Shown in pieces: positions 17,516 to 26,032 of a stretch of DNA of 64,000 nucleotides; positions within the stretch are counted from its first letter, which is position 1, and each line of letters opens with the position of its first letter. Where the stretch lies: assembly GCA_963790545.1 (NCBI GenBank), contig CAWBPA010000003.1:1-64000 (forward strand), in the 5' to 3' direction. The notes below the pieces were generated by a model that made no database searches, was not told the DNA's origin, and saw only the letters and a list, made by a program, of their open reading frames with translations. The stretch comes from DATBJG01 sp963790545. Its GTDB lineage: Bacteria > Acidobacteriota > Vicinamibacteria > Vicinamibacterales > JAMQPK01. Position numbers and translations under genes: made by a program.

Positions 17516-19147
17516 TTACGGGACCGGGACGAGCCACGGGAACACATACGCGTAAAGCAGCACGATGACGCCGACGACGGTGATGAGGAAAAGACTGTGG
17601 CGCAATGTGTATCGAAACAACTTGCCCTCATCCGATAGCGCCATGCCGGTTGCCGCAACAGCGACGGCAATGCTCTGGGGAGAGATCATCTTTCCCATGA
17701 CGCCCCCTGCCGCATTTGCCGAGGCCGTGAGAACGGGGTTCATGTCGAGGCTCGTTGCCGTGATGACCTGCAGGTTGCCAAACAGCGCATTCGACGATGT
17801 GACGCTTCCCGTGAGGACGACGCCAAGCCAGCCCAGCGTCGAACTGAAAAATGGAAACGCGATGCCCGTCGTGGCAAAGGCCAGGCCAAGCGTCGAGGTC
17901 ATTCCCGCGTAGTTCATCAGGTACGCCAGCGCCAGAACAGCAGCGATCGTGACGATGGGAAGGGAGAGTTGTCGCAGCGTGGCGACATAGATTGACGCAA
18001 ACCTTCGGGGGCGCACTCCCAGCGTCAGTGCCGCCGCAATGCTTGCCAGAAAACAGGAAGTGCCCGCTGCGCTCAGCCAGTTCAACGTATAGACCGCAGC
18101 ATAAGGGGCCGGAGCTGCGGTGACGGGCGGGATGCGTTGGACGATGTTGTGCAAGCCTGGGACCTGGATCAACGTGGTCGTGCGATCGAGAACCGCTTTG
18201 AAAGGTATGTAACCCCACAACAGCACGAACACGACGAGCCACACGTACGGGATCCAGGCCATGAACGTGATCCCGGCACCGTGGTTCTTATGTCCGGGCG
18301 CACGCGGATCGTCGCCTTCGAGACGAAAGCGTTGCGCCGGCTTCCAGAATTTCAAGAGAACCACCATGGCGACGATTGACGCAATGGCAGCCAGAATGTC
18401 TGCCAGTTCAGGCCCGACGACATTCGACACAACGAGCTGCACCACACCGAATCCCAGTCCGCAGGCGATGAGCGCAGGCCAGACAGCCAGGGCGTTCCGG
18501 ACGCCGGCCAACAGCACAAGCAGATACACAGGAATGATCACGGCAATGATCGAGAGAATCCGGCCCGTCATGGCGCTCAGCAGCGGCATCGGCAGCCCGG
18601 TGATGCCCGTCAACGTCACGATGGGAATGCCTATCGAGCCAAACGCGACGGGAGCGGTGTTGCCCAGAAGACAAAAAACCGCGGCCTGAAACGGCGGAAA
18701 GCCCAGGCCCGAAAGCATCGCCGCCGAGATGGCCACCGGGGTCCCAAACCCAGCGGCGCCCTCGATGAATGCGCTGAAGGAAAACGCCACGAGCAGCAGT
18801 TGCAGCCGGCGGTCGTCGGTCAGCGCACCAAGCGAGTCCTTGATGACCTCGAATCTGCCGGTATCAACGGCAATGCGATACAACAGAATCGACGAGAACA
18901 TGATCCACGCGATCGGGAACAGCCCGAACGCGGCGCCGTACACGGTCGCAACGGCTGCCTGTGTGACCGGCATGCGCACACCCACGAGGGCGACGATCCA
19001 CGCCGTGCCGAGCCCGGCGAGCCCCGCAATCCACGCCGGCTTGCGCCGCACGCCCAGCAGATAGAAAAGCACCAACAGCGGTGCGACCGAGATGAACGCC
19101 GACAGCGCAAGGCTGCCGCCCGCAAATTGGTAGTTCTGCTGCCACAT
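17516..19147 (-). CDS. lctP: L-lactate permease
   Basis: 543 aa, intact, with about 13-14 TM segments. The family signature FSFSAFIEGAAGFGTPVAI and the C-terminal block TSSNALFGNLQVITA then ANAAGGVMGKMISPQSIAVA match LctP/LldP. It imports lactate with H+. It shares the main-body signatures of the downstream frameshifted copy, so this is a tandem duplication. Lactate dehydrogenase genes are not adjacent. Upstream, heptad repeats begin about 20 bp before the ATG. Confidence 0.92.
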   Translation of the reverse strand: MWQQNYQFAGGSLALSAFISVAPLLVLFYLLGVRRKPAWIAGLAGLGTAWIVALVGVRMPVTQAAVATVYGAAFGLFPIAWIMFSSILLYRIAVDTGRFEVIKDSLGALTDDRRLQLLLVAFSFSAFIEGAAGFGTPVAISAAMLSGLGFPPFQAAVFCLLGNTAPVAFGSIGIPIVTLTGITGLPMPLLSAMTGRILSIIAVIIPVYLLVLLAGVRNALAVWPALIACGLGFGVVQLVVSNVVGPELADILAAIASIVAMVVLLKFWKPAQRFRLEGDDPRAPGHKNHGAGITFMAWIPYVWLVVFVLLWGYIPFKAVLDRTTTLIQVPGLHNIVQRIPPVTAAPAPYAAVYTLNWLSAAGTSCFLASIAAALTLGVRPRRFASIYVATLRQLSLPIVTIAAVLALAYLMNYAGMTSTLGLAFATTGIAFPFFSSTLGWLGVVLTGSVTSSNALFGNLQVITATSLDMNPVLTASANAAGGVMGKMISPQSIAVAVAATGMALSDEGKLFRYTLRHSLFLITVVGVIVLLYAYVFPWLVPVP

Positions 19148-19167
19148 GGCGGGGGGATGCTATCACG

Positions 19168-19207
19168 AAGGCTTACGGCTTAAGGCTCAGGGCTTAAGGC
19201 TTACGGC
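19168..19207 (+). repeat. 7-bp tandem repeat (AAGGCTT / ACGGCTT)
   Basis: Five to six heptads AAGGCTT, ACGGCTT, AAGGCTC, AGGGCTT in direct order, in the divergent gap between the lactate permease and the secreted hypothetical protein. Confidence 0.85.
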
Positions 19208-19322
19208 GATGTCCCGAAAAGGAGCATGTCGCCCGCGGGTGGCAGACCGTTGACCGTTCGACAGTAAATCCCGAGGAAATCGTGGCCGGTACGCCGGTAC
19301 AGCAGTTGCTCCACTGGCCTGC

Positions 19323-20276
19323 ATGTCCACCATGATCCGTCGACTCCGGACCTCTTCGTCATTGTTCGCGGCGCTCCTGCTCCTCGCACAACCATTGACG
19401 GCGCAGGTATTGTCATCGGCTCATGCGCCGACCTGCGATCGACGCGTCATCAATCCCGGGAGCTACGAGCTGACGACCGTCGCGCAGGCCGTCAATCTCC
19501 TTACGCCGCGTTCAGATTTCTGGGATGCATTCATTATCAACAGCCATCTTGCGACGCTGGACGATCTCAATCACGACGTCTGGGAGCTTGCTGAACGAGC
19601 GCGTGCGCAAGACCCACGCAATTTGATGGCTCACAGCATTCTGGCGCGTCAATATTTGATCCTTGGTCGCCAGCGGGCAGCCGAAGAAGCCTGGCGCACC
19701 GTCATCGATCACGGTGGCGTCGTCGTCTGGACGGCAACGCTGTATGACGTTGACGCGAAGAGCTACTTTCTGATGGCGTTTGGTCGCGATGCGTTGCGAA
19801 TTTATCGGATGGGACAATTCACGGGTCCAATCAAGCGACACCTGGGCGTTGCCCAATTTCCACCGCCCAGCGCGACGGGTTTCTATGAGGCGGTTGGCGG
19901 CTGCCCGAGCCCGGAGGTCATGGCAGAGGCAACTGTTCCGTGGAGTGATGTGAAAGAAATCAGAGCCGGCAACTGGGTGTTGTGGTTCAAGCTTGCGCAA
20001 CCGATCACGGTGACGTCCGACCGCAACAAGAAAAAGTCGCTTCGCGAGCTCAAGGTCAACCTGCACGGTGAAACCGGTCACGTCGAATTTCTAGCTTCGC
20101 CGAACCCCGATTACGATCCGCGCTGGGACTATCCGAGCGAACGGTGGACGAACGTGCGCGGCATCGGCCTGGGCCCGTACGACTATCAGCACCGCGTTCG
20201 CGACATGATCGTGCGATTCGTCGATCCCACCGGTCGCATCCGGCTGACGTCTGCTGGCCGAGGGGCCGGCTGGTAG
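19323..20276 (+). CDS. Secreted hypothetical protein with TPR-like region
   Basis: 317 aa with a Sec signal peptide (charged MIRRLRTSS then a hydrophobic core, cleavage near LTAQ). Residues about 75-120 look like a TPR pair (HDVWELAERARAQDPRNLMA, then SILARQYLILGRQRAAEEAW). The C-terminal half is beta-rich and unassigned. Two Cys in the mature protein (about C38 and C196) could form a disulphide. The function is not recognised; it is a periplasmic or surface protein. ATG 19332 is an alternative start. Confidence 0.65.
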   Translation: MSTMIRRLRTSSSLFAALLLLAQPLTAQVLSSAHAPTCDRRVINPGSYELTTVAQAVNLLTPRSDFWDAFIINSHLATLDDLNHDVWELAERARAQDPRNLMAHSILARQYLILGRQRAAEEAWRTVIDHGGVVVWTATLYDVDAKSYFLMAFGRDALRIYRMGQFTGPIKRHLGVAQFPPPSATGFYEAVGGCPSPEVMAEATVPWSDVKEIRAGNWVLWFKLAQPITVTSDRNKKKSLRELKVNLHGETGHVEFLASPNPDYDPRWDYPSERWTNVRGIGLGPYDYQHRVRDMIVRFVDPTGRIRLTSAGRGAGW

Positions 20277-20292
20277 ATTGGCGGGCTTTTTT

Positions 20293-20533
20293 ACGGGACG
20301 CGGATGATCGCGGATCGACGCGGATGGAGCGACCGGCAGCCCGGCGAAGCCGGGGCGCGTGGAAGGGGAACGGTTCGAAAATAGGAACGCCGGACCGTTT
20401 CTCAAATGGCGTTCCTATTTTCGAACCGTTCCCCTTCCACGCGCGCCTGCGGCGCGGCCGGTCGCCCTCCCTGCGCCAGTCTCAGCCGACGCCATCTCGA
20501 ATCCGTGCGAATCCGCGTTTATCCGCGTCCCGT
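20293..20533. repeat. ~240-bp nested palindrome
   Basis: The inner arms 20355-20391 and 20408-20444 are perfect 37-bp inverted repeats (outer end GCGCGTGGAAGG, inner end AGGAACGCC) around a 16-bp spacer. Outside them, GCGACCGGC-type arms continue with mismatches. The outermost arms read GGGACGCGGAT(N)CGCGGAT inward from 20296 and its complement ending at 20533. Those outer arms belong to the same ~36-bp repeat family that flanks the IS256 element. There are no ORFs. It sits between a secreted-protein gene and tRNA-His. Confidence 0.9.
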
Positions 20534-20638
20534 GATCAGTTGGCAAGTCACTGCGCCCCGCGCGGACACTCAGGCACGGTCGCGCGCTGTTGCGCGTTTT
20601 GACATGCTACACTTGAGAGTTCTCTGCTCCCCCGTCGT

Positions 20639-20714
20639 GGTGGGTGTAGCTCAGGGGTAGAGCGCCGGACTGTGGCTCCGGAAGTCGCGGGTTCGAAACC
20701 CGTCACCCACCCCA
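20639..20714 (+). tRNA. tRNA-His (GTG)
   Basis: Complete cloverleaf with anticodon GTG in loop CTGTGGC, closed by CCGGA/TCCGG. An 8-bp acceptor stem GGTGGGTG/CACCCACC includes the extra G-1 unique to tRNA-His, the T-arm reads GGGTTCGAAACCC, and 3' CCA is encoded (20712-20714). Confidence 0.97.
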
Positions 20715-20928
20715 ATCCATCGTCGAGTTTCCGTCACACCAACGGTCAGGGATGGTTCGTCTCTTTGTCCGTTCACTGGCGCGCTCGATGCATGCATCTG
20801 GAAGATCTGGGGAAACTTTCGCTCTGTAAGTACCGATAAGACAGGACGGTCTGGCCAACTTTTGGCTTGGTCGATCGGCCCATCTGATTCACGACACTGC
20901 AGAGCGCTACGCGCGGAGGACCAGTCCG

Positions 20929-22062
20929 ATGACTGTGGCTTTGAACATCCCGAGTCTTGTCCGCATCCCGAACATACCGAACATTGCGCGCTGGGCTTTT
21001 GCAATGTTTGTCGCGCTTTCGGTAGCCATGAGCATCGCGCCCGCATTCGTCTCGGCGCGCGAACCCCAAAAGAACCCGCGGGATGAAGCTCCCCGTGAAT
21101 CACCAACCGCCCCGAACGCCACGTCAGAATTCGAGACAGACCTGAATTTGGAGCGTCAGCTGGCCGACGCGGGCAACCCGCGCGCGCAGATCCTGCTCGG
21201 TACGCGCTACGCCACCGGCGATGGGGTCCCTCGAAGCGATGCGGAAGCCATGCGTTGGTACCGGAGGGCTGCCGAGCAGGGATACGCCGATGGCCAGTAT
21301 CACCTCGCGTTGAGGTATCTCTTCGGCAAGGGCGTTCCGCCCGATCCCGCTCAGGCCGTGCAGTGGCTCAACGTCGCGGCAATCCAGAGGCACCCGTCCG
21401 CACAAAATGCACTTGGAGTGCTCCACCGCAACGGTAACGGGGTTACACAGGACTACGCGACCGCCGTCAGCTGGTTTCGAAAAGGCGCCGATACCGGTGA
21501 CGCCATTGCACAATACAACCTCGGCTTGATGTATGACGGCGGCTATGGTGTGCCTCAGAACAGCGCGGAAGCCATCAAGTGGTATCGCAGGGCTGCACTG
21601 CAGGGTCACGCCGCCGCGCAATACAACCTTGGGGTCGCGTCCAGAGAAGGCGCGGGTGTGCCGCAAGACCACGCCGAAGCCGTGAAGTGGTTTCGCATGG
21701 CCGCCGAGCAGGCCGATTCAGACGCACAGGCCAATCTGGGATCGGCGTACTACACAGGAACGGGCGTCGCACGGGACTATTCCGAAGCGGTCCGCTGGTA
21801 TCGTCGGGCAGCCGAACAAGGGAACGCGCTCGCGCAATTCAATCTTGGGTTGACCTATCGCAGCGGTCACGGTGTGCCACAAGATCCGGTTGAGGCGTAC
21901 AAGTGGTTGAATCTCGCATCCGTGCGCTCGTCGGGCACCAGCCAGAACCGATACGTGACCGTTCGCGATCAGCTCGCCAAGCAAATCACTCCTGCCCAGG
22001 CCGAGGAAGCACAGAAGCGATCCCAGGAATGGATGCAGACTTTCGACAGCGCAAAAAGATAG
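20929..22062 (+). CDS. Secreted Sel1-repeat (TPR-like) protein
   Basis: 377 aa. The N-terminus has a signal or anchor (WAFAMFVALSVAMSIAPAFV, about 22-42). From about residue 82, seven consecutive 36-residue Sel1-like repeats follow, each with the pattern AQYNLGxxYxxGxGVPQDxxEAVxWYRRAAEQG. A charged helical C-terminus ends the protein. Sel1 solenoids bind protein partners in the periplasm or at the envelope; the partner is not evident. The gene lies between tRNA-His and a convergent W-GDPDLQG protein (11-bp gap). Confidence 0.85.
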   Translation: MTVALNIPSLVRIPNIPNIARWAFAMFVALSVAMSIAPAFVSAREPQKNPRDEAPRESPTAPNATSEFETDLNLERQLADAGNPRAQILLGTRYATGDGVPRSDAEAMRWYRRAAEQGYADGQYHLALRYLFGKGVPPDPAQAVQWLNVAAIQRHPSAQNALGVLHRNGNGVTQDYATAVSWFRKGADTGDAIAQYNLGLMYDGGYGVPQNSAEAIKWYRRAALQGHAAAQYNLGVASREGAGVPQDHAEAVKWFRMAAEQADSDAQANLGSAYYTGTGVARDYSEAVRWYRRAAEQGNALAQFNLGLTYRSGHGVPQDPVEAYKWLNLASVRSSGTSQNRYVTVRDQLAKQITPAQAEEAQKRSQEWMQTFDSAKR

Positions 22063-22073
22063 GGATCCTTCCT

Positions 22074-23204
22074 CTATTGTCCTGCCCGGCCACGGCCGGG
22101 TGGCAACGCAGCTCCGACCCCCGCCCCATCTTGCACGGCGCGACGCGGACGGACGATGCCCCGGGCGAGATCTTCGGCAAGTGCTTTGTCCTCGGCGCGT
22201 TCCGCGCCAAGCGACTGCACGATGGCCATGTTGCCTTCGTGGCAGTCGTAGGGGAGGAGCCGACCTCCGTCGAGCGGCGTCAAGGGCATTGAGATCGTAA
22301 ACGGCCGCTCGTAGGTCACCGAATCGTCGAACGTGATCTGATATTGAAGGATGTCGTCGGCCACGCGCTTGAAGCGCTCAGTGATCTTCATCTGTGCGCT
22401 GTGTCGAACGCCGTTGCCGTTGACACCCACGGCCGTTTGATCGGTGAGGTTGGTCGTATCCACGACCAGTTCATCCCCCTCCCACCGGGCCCGTGAGTTT
22501 CCAAGATACTGTCTGATCTCGTCTCCGACGTGCTGCCGGCCGTCGGTGTAGAACAGGCGTGTATCGTGAACCATCTCGTAGGTCATCGCGACGACGCCCG
22601 GCCCCTGGACGATGCGGTTTCCGTTGCCGTAGATCACGCGCAGAACGGAACCCGCAATCCCGCGAGTGATGCATCGCTCGTACAACGAAAAGTCTGTCGT
22701 CCAGTCGAGTGGGCCATCACCAAACGTGCCGCGTGGCATCTGTCGCATCTGCGCACGGGGCGTCACCGACGGCATGCGCCCATCCCGGGGATCGACAATG
22801 AGCGACGATTGTCGGAAAGCTCTCCTCGCAAAATCAAAACGAAACGTACTGTCAGCATCGTTTTCCGATCGCTCGACGCCGCGCTGCACCTGCGAGACAC
22901 GGTCGGCGTATTCCTTGTCGTCGAGGTACAAACGCTCGCCAAATTGTTGCGGCCTCGACATGGGGACGTTGCTCATGTCGTCGCTCGACCAGACGCCCTG
23001 GAGGTCGGGATCGCCCCAGGACGTCCGCGGGACCTTGTACTGGCGCTCGTCACCGCCGAACGCGGTCACGACGAGCAGCGGTGGGGTCACCGTCGCCTGA
23101 CCAGCCGCTCGAATCGTCCCAAGGGTGTCGATTGAAGCAATCGCCGCGAGGACGCCTACCAAACCGAGCATTCGCATGGTCATCATTGGTCCCGCCTTTC
23201 GCAC
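22074..23204 (-). CDS. Secreted W-GDPDLQG family protein (paralogue 1)
   Basis: 376 aa with a signal peptide (MRMLGLVGVLAAIASIDTLG). The mature protein opens with PRTSWGDPDLQGVWSSDDMS and contains the family's ordered blocks: LIVDPRDGRMP, DWTTDFSLYERCITRG, a YEMVHDTRLFYTDGR-type strand, SRARWEGDELVVDTTNL, RFKRVADDILQYQITFDD and CHEGN. The family is abundant in Acidobacteria and has no function I can name. The conserved Cys of ERCITRG and CHEGN may pair. The C-terminus extends past the usual end by an Arg/Gly-rich tail of about 25 residues. Confidence 0.75.
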   Translation of the reverse strand: MRKAGPMMTMRMLGLVGVLAAIASIDTLGTIRAAGQATVTPPLLVVTAFGGDERQYKVPRTSWGDPDLQGVWSSDDMSNVPMSRPQQFGERLYLDDKEYADRVSQVQRGVERSENDADSTFRFDFARRAFRQSSLIVDPRDGRMPSVTPRAQMRQMPRGTFGDGPLDWTTDFSLYERCITRGIAGSVLRVIYGNGNRIVQGPGVVAMTYEMVHDTRLFYTDGRQHVGDEIRQYLGNSRARWEGDELVVDTTNLTDQTAVGVNGNGVRHSAQMKITERFKRVADDILQYQITFDDSVTYERPFTISMPLTPLDGGRLLPYDCHEGNMAIVQSLGAERAEDKALAEDLARGIVRPRRAVQDGAGVGAALPPGRGRAGQ

Positions 23205-23282
23205 CCGCGAGATGTATCCTGCGATTCTAATCCGAAGCCGTCAGCCGATGGCTGATGGCTAACCCAATGGCCTAGCCCATTC

Positions 23283-23873
23283 GTGACCCCGTTCGGGCCA
23301 TTGCTGGTGGGCGACCACGTGGGTACGAATGCTGACGTGACCGTGTCACCAGGTTTCCGGCGGTGGTTTGGATCCTGCGCATCTGTGGCAGTGCTGCTGA
23401 TGATGTTCGGCGCTCATCCAGCGCTCGCCCAAAACGGTAGCGTGCCACTTCCGCTGGCTTCACGTTCCCTCAGCATCAACGCCATCAGCGCGGTCAATTC
23501 GAATTTCATGCTTCCGCCGGTCGATTTGCTTCTTCTGCCGGAGGACCTCGTCGCTTCCCCGGTCCACTCAGGCCGTCGGCCGGCCGCGTTGTTTCCGCTG
23601 TACCTATCGTTCGCCTCCCTGCAGGCGCTCGACCTGGCGAGTACAGCTCGCGCACTCGACCGTGGAGCGCACGAGGCCAATCCCATCGTGGCGCCGCTGG
23701 CCGACTCGACACCTGCGTTGATCGCGATGAAAGCAGGAACCACGGCAGCCATTATTTACCTGACCGAACGACTCAGGAAGCGTCATCCGGTGGCGGCCGT
23801 CGTGTTGATGGTGGGCTTGAACGCAGGCTACGCCAGCCTCATCGCGCACAACTACTCGGTGGGGGGGAGATAG
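23283..23873 (+). CDS. Hypothetical membrane protein
   Basis: 196 aa from GTG 23283, with GTG 23331 or 23340 as alternatives. A signal-like segment (CASVAVLLMMFGAHPALAQ) is followed by a low-complexity stretch. The C-terminal part has three hydrophobic segments (FPLYLSFASLQALDLAST; ALIAMKAGTTAAIIYL; PVAAVVLMVGLNAGYA). The order ALDLxST, EANPIV, KxGTTA resembles DUF5658-type small membrane proteins. Function unknown. Its 3' end overlaps the convergent gene by 22 bp. Confidence 0.55.
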   Translation: MTPFGPLLVGDHVGTNADVTVSPGFRRWFGSCASVAVLLMMFGAHPALAQNGSVPLPLASRSLSINAISAVNSNFMLPPVDLLLLPEDLVASPVHSGRRPAALFPLYLSFASLQALDLASTARALDRGAHEANPIVAPLADSTPALIAMKAGTTAAIIYLTERLRKRHPVAAVVLMVGLNAGYASLIAHNYSVGGR

Positions 23874-24277
23874 GGAACAGAAGACGTCTTCTGTCCTCTC
23901 TTTGTCGCCCACGCGACCGCCACATCGACATCCGTAAAGACCGCCGGCTCAATCTCGGTTGAACCATCGACCAACTCGGTGGCGACGACCGCCCAACCGT
24001 GTGCCTCTTTGGCATCAACTGGGACTACGACGGCCCACCGGCACGGTCCGAGCTGGCGCGCATGCAAACGCAGGTAGCCGGCCATCTTGGGCAGGTCTTC
24101 CATCGACTTGTCATTGAAAATCTGTCGGCGATCGCTGAGGAATGCAAACCCGGGCGTGAAACACGGATCAGCGAGAACAGCATCGAGGGTTGCCTGCCAG
24201 TCGGTAAACGTGAGGGGATCGGTGGCTGTGAGATAAATCAGCGATTGGCTTGTGTCAATTTGATATTGAAGAGGCAT
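23852..24277 (-). CDS. Hypothetical STAS/SpoIIAA-like protein
   Basis: 141 aa from ATG 24277; the 33 codons upstream in frame are Arg/Cys-rich and unlikely to be coding. The fold-like order (QIDTSQSLIYLTATDPLTFT; a DWQATLDAVLADPCF helix; FAFLSDRRQIF; ARQLGPCRWAVVVPVD) resembles SpoIIAA/STAS-like cytoplasmic proteins. No catalytic motif is seen. It converges on the membrane protein gene with a 22-bp overlap. Confidence 0.55.
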   Translation of the reverse strand: MPLQYQIDTSQSLIYLTATDPLTFTDWQATLDAVLADPCFTPGFAFLSDRRQIFNDKSMEDLPKMAGYLRLHARQLGPCRWAVVVPVDAKEAHGWAVVATELVDGSTEIEPAVFTDVDVAVAWATKRGQKTSSVPYLPPTE

Positions 24278-24531
24278 CACGGACACCGTGCCGGCACACC
24301 CGCTCCCGAGATACCCGTCACACGACCATACCGATATATCGGCACTGCACCTCCGGTCCGTTCGACCCCGCACGCAACTTTTCGGACGGCCGCGAGGTTG
24401 TCACACTTTCATGAACCGGCTATCCAATGACGGGGAAAAGTTGATGTCAGAGGTGCTACTCTTTGGCCTCGGACGACCCGGTTGCACTCCCTATTGTGCC
24501 CAAGATAACGAAGACCGGGCGAAGAACCGAT

Positions 24532-24858
24532 ATGGCGCTTGTAGTGGAATACGAGTGGGTTTACAGACGGGGCCGCCAGCAGATCGTGGTCCAGCGCTGG
24601 CGCAGGCCGGATAAAGTCTGGGAACTCACGGTGATCTGGCCAACCGGTGAAACTGAAACGGAGGGCTACGTCGATCGCACCGCCCTTTCCACCCAGCATG
24701 CCCGGCTCGAACGTCAGCTTGCCAAAGCCGGCTGGGCGCTCATCGAATTCCGACCCGAACGCCGCCGCCGTCAGCGCCGTCAGGAGGCTCGTCCCCTTTC
24801 CGCGTCAACCGATCGTCGCCAACTCGGCCGCGTCGTGGCTATGATGAAGCGACGCTAA
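24532..24858 (+). CDS. Hypothetical basic protein
   Basis: 108 aa from ATG 24532. The N-terminal 75 residues form a compact alpha/beta pattern (VVEYEWVYRRGRQQIVVQRW; KVWELTVIWP). The C-terminus is strongly Arg-rich (RPERRRRQRRQEARP), which would suit nucleic-acid binding. Not recognised. It ends at a heptad repeat. Confidence 0.45.
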   Translation: MALVVEYEWVYRRGRQQIVVQRWRRPDKVWELTVIWPTGETETEGYVDRTALSTQHARLERQLAKAGWALIEFRPERRRRQRRQEARPLSASTDRRQLGRVVAMMKRR

Positions 24859-24860
24859 TC

Positions 24861-24893
24861 AAAGGTCACCTTTGACCTTTGACCTTTGACCTT
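24861..24893 (+). repeat. 7-bp tandem repeat (CCTTTGA)
   Basis: Four CCTTTGA heptads in direct order preceded by one inverted half (AAAGGTCA), between converging genes. The last copy reaches the stop codon of the W-GDPDLQG paralogue 2. Confidence 0.85.
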
Positions 24894-25893
24894 ATTTATC
24901 CTCCGCCCGTGAGGCACTCAGAATGTTCGGCAGACCTCGATTGCCTTCGTGACAGGCATATTCGAAGGGCGCCTGACTTTCATCCTTCGTAAGGTTCATC
25001 GCAAACGTCCACGTCTTGGTCCACGTCGTCGGATCGTTCACCGTGACGGCCCATTCCATTTTGTCGGGACCAATCGGCGTGAACCGCTCAATCAGCTTCA
25101 GCGCCTGTGGGTTGCCACCGCGGTAAGCGGTTCGGCGATTAAAATTGGACGTCTCGATGACCAGCGTGTTGCCTTCCCAACGTCCACGCGCATCGCCCAT
25201 GTCGCTCGATAGCGTCGGCCCAAGGCGCTGACGGCCGTCAAGTGGAATGATGCGCGTTTCGTGAATCATCTCGTAGCGAATCGCCACGAAGCCAGGACTC
25301 TGGATGATCTGATACGCGTTGCCATAAATGGCCGGCATCATCGAACCTGGAAGCCCGCGAGTGACGCAACAATCGTAGAGGCTGAAATCCTCGGGTCCGT
25401 TCCAGGGGCCGCTGCCGAAACTGCTGCCCGCCGTCACCTGCGGCCGACTCTGGGCCTCGGCCGTTGTCGGAGGAATTCGTCCGTCGACAGGATCCACGAT
25501 GAGCCAAGGTCGACTGTTTCTGGCGTCGTAATTCTCATACCAGTGAGTCGGGCCAGCTCCTGTCTGCGCGCCACCGATACCTGCGGCGCGCTCGGCCGTC
25601 TGTCGGCTCCGTTCGCGTATCAGCTCCGCCAGCTCCTCGTCGGCCACGTCGGCAATCTGTTTGCCGGTGAACTCGTTGGGGCGCTCGAAGGGAATCCCGC
25701 TTTCGTCTTTATTGGTGAAGATGCCCTGCAGGTCAGGGTCACCCCATGCCGTCCGCGGCGGCGTGAACCCCTTCGCCGCAGGACCGCTCGGCTTGGCGAC
25801 CGCTGACGTCTGGGCCGCCGCCTGCGGCGGCACGAGCAAACCGATAGCGATTCCAGCCAGGGTGGCTGCCAACACCGGGACCCGCCTTCTCAT
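24892..25893 (-). CDS. Secreted W-GDPDLQG family protein (paralogue 2)
   Basis: 333 aa from ATG 25893 (MRRRVPVLAATLAGIAIGLL, a clear signal peptide ending QAAAQ); ATG 25926 is possible. Blocks in order: PRTAWGDPDLQGIFTNKDES, FERPNEF, RPWLIVDPVDGRIPP, PEDFSLYDCCVTRGLPGSMM, ARGRWEGNTLVIETSNFN, ERFTPIGPDKMEWAVTVNDP and the terminal YACHEGNRGLPNILS. It is divergent from paralogue 3, which starts 140 bp away on the other strand. Exported protein of unknown function. Confidence 0.78.
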   Translation of the reverse strand: MRRRVPVLAATLAGIAIGLLVPPQAAAQTSAVAKPSGPAAKGFTPPRTAWGDPDLQGIFTNKDESGIPFERPNEFTGKQIADVADEELAELIRERSRQTAERAAGIGGAQTGAGPTHWYENYDARNSRPWLIVDPVDGRIPPTTAEAQSRPQVTAGSSFGSGPWNGPEDFSLYDCCVTRGLPGSMMPAIYGNAYQIIQSPGFVAIRYEMIHETRIIPLDGRQRLGPTLSSDMGDARGRWEGNTLVIETSNFNRRTAYRGGNPQALKLIERFTPIGPDKMEWAVTVNDPTTWTKTWTFAMNLTKDESQAPFEYACHEGNRGLPNILSASRAEDK

Positions 25894-25945
25894 GTCCGGT
25901 ACTCCTTTCGCGTGGATCGTTAGCATTATCCCAGAAATCGCGTTG

Positions 25946-25968
25946 CGCGGGACCCTTCAGGGTCCGCG
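25946..25968. repeat. Hairpin GGGACCC-TTCA-GGGTCC, copy 1
   Basis: A near-perfect stem-loop; the core GGACCCTTCAGGGTCCGCG is repeated exactly at 27101-27119. The two copies bracket the third W-GDPDLQG gene. Confidence 0.75.
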
Positions 25969-26032
25969 TCGCGATTCCGGTCTGCTGTGCTACCCTTTTC
26001 GGCACTGCTCTCTTAACGTGCAAGGAGTTGTC

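Noticed and set aside
15916..17568. Plus-strand 550-aa ORF opposite lctP
   Set aside because: Arg/Asp/His-rich antisense shadow; the minus strand has clear LctP homology even across its two breaks.
20651..21106. Minus-strand 151-aa ORF over tRNA-His
   Set aside because: Its C-terminus (GDGFRTRDFRSHSPALYP) is the familiar antisense translation of a tRNA; the rest is antisense to the Sel1 gene.
24892..25893. W-GDPDLQG proteins as PQQ-dependent dehydrogenases
   Set aside because: There is no PQQ-propeller repeat (W-motif) series; the shared blocks do not match quinoprotein motifs I know.
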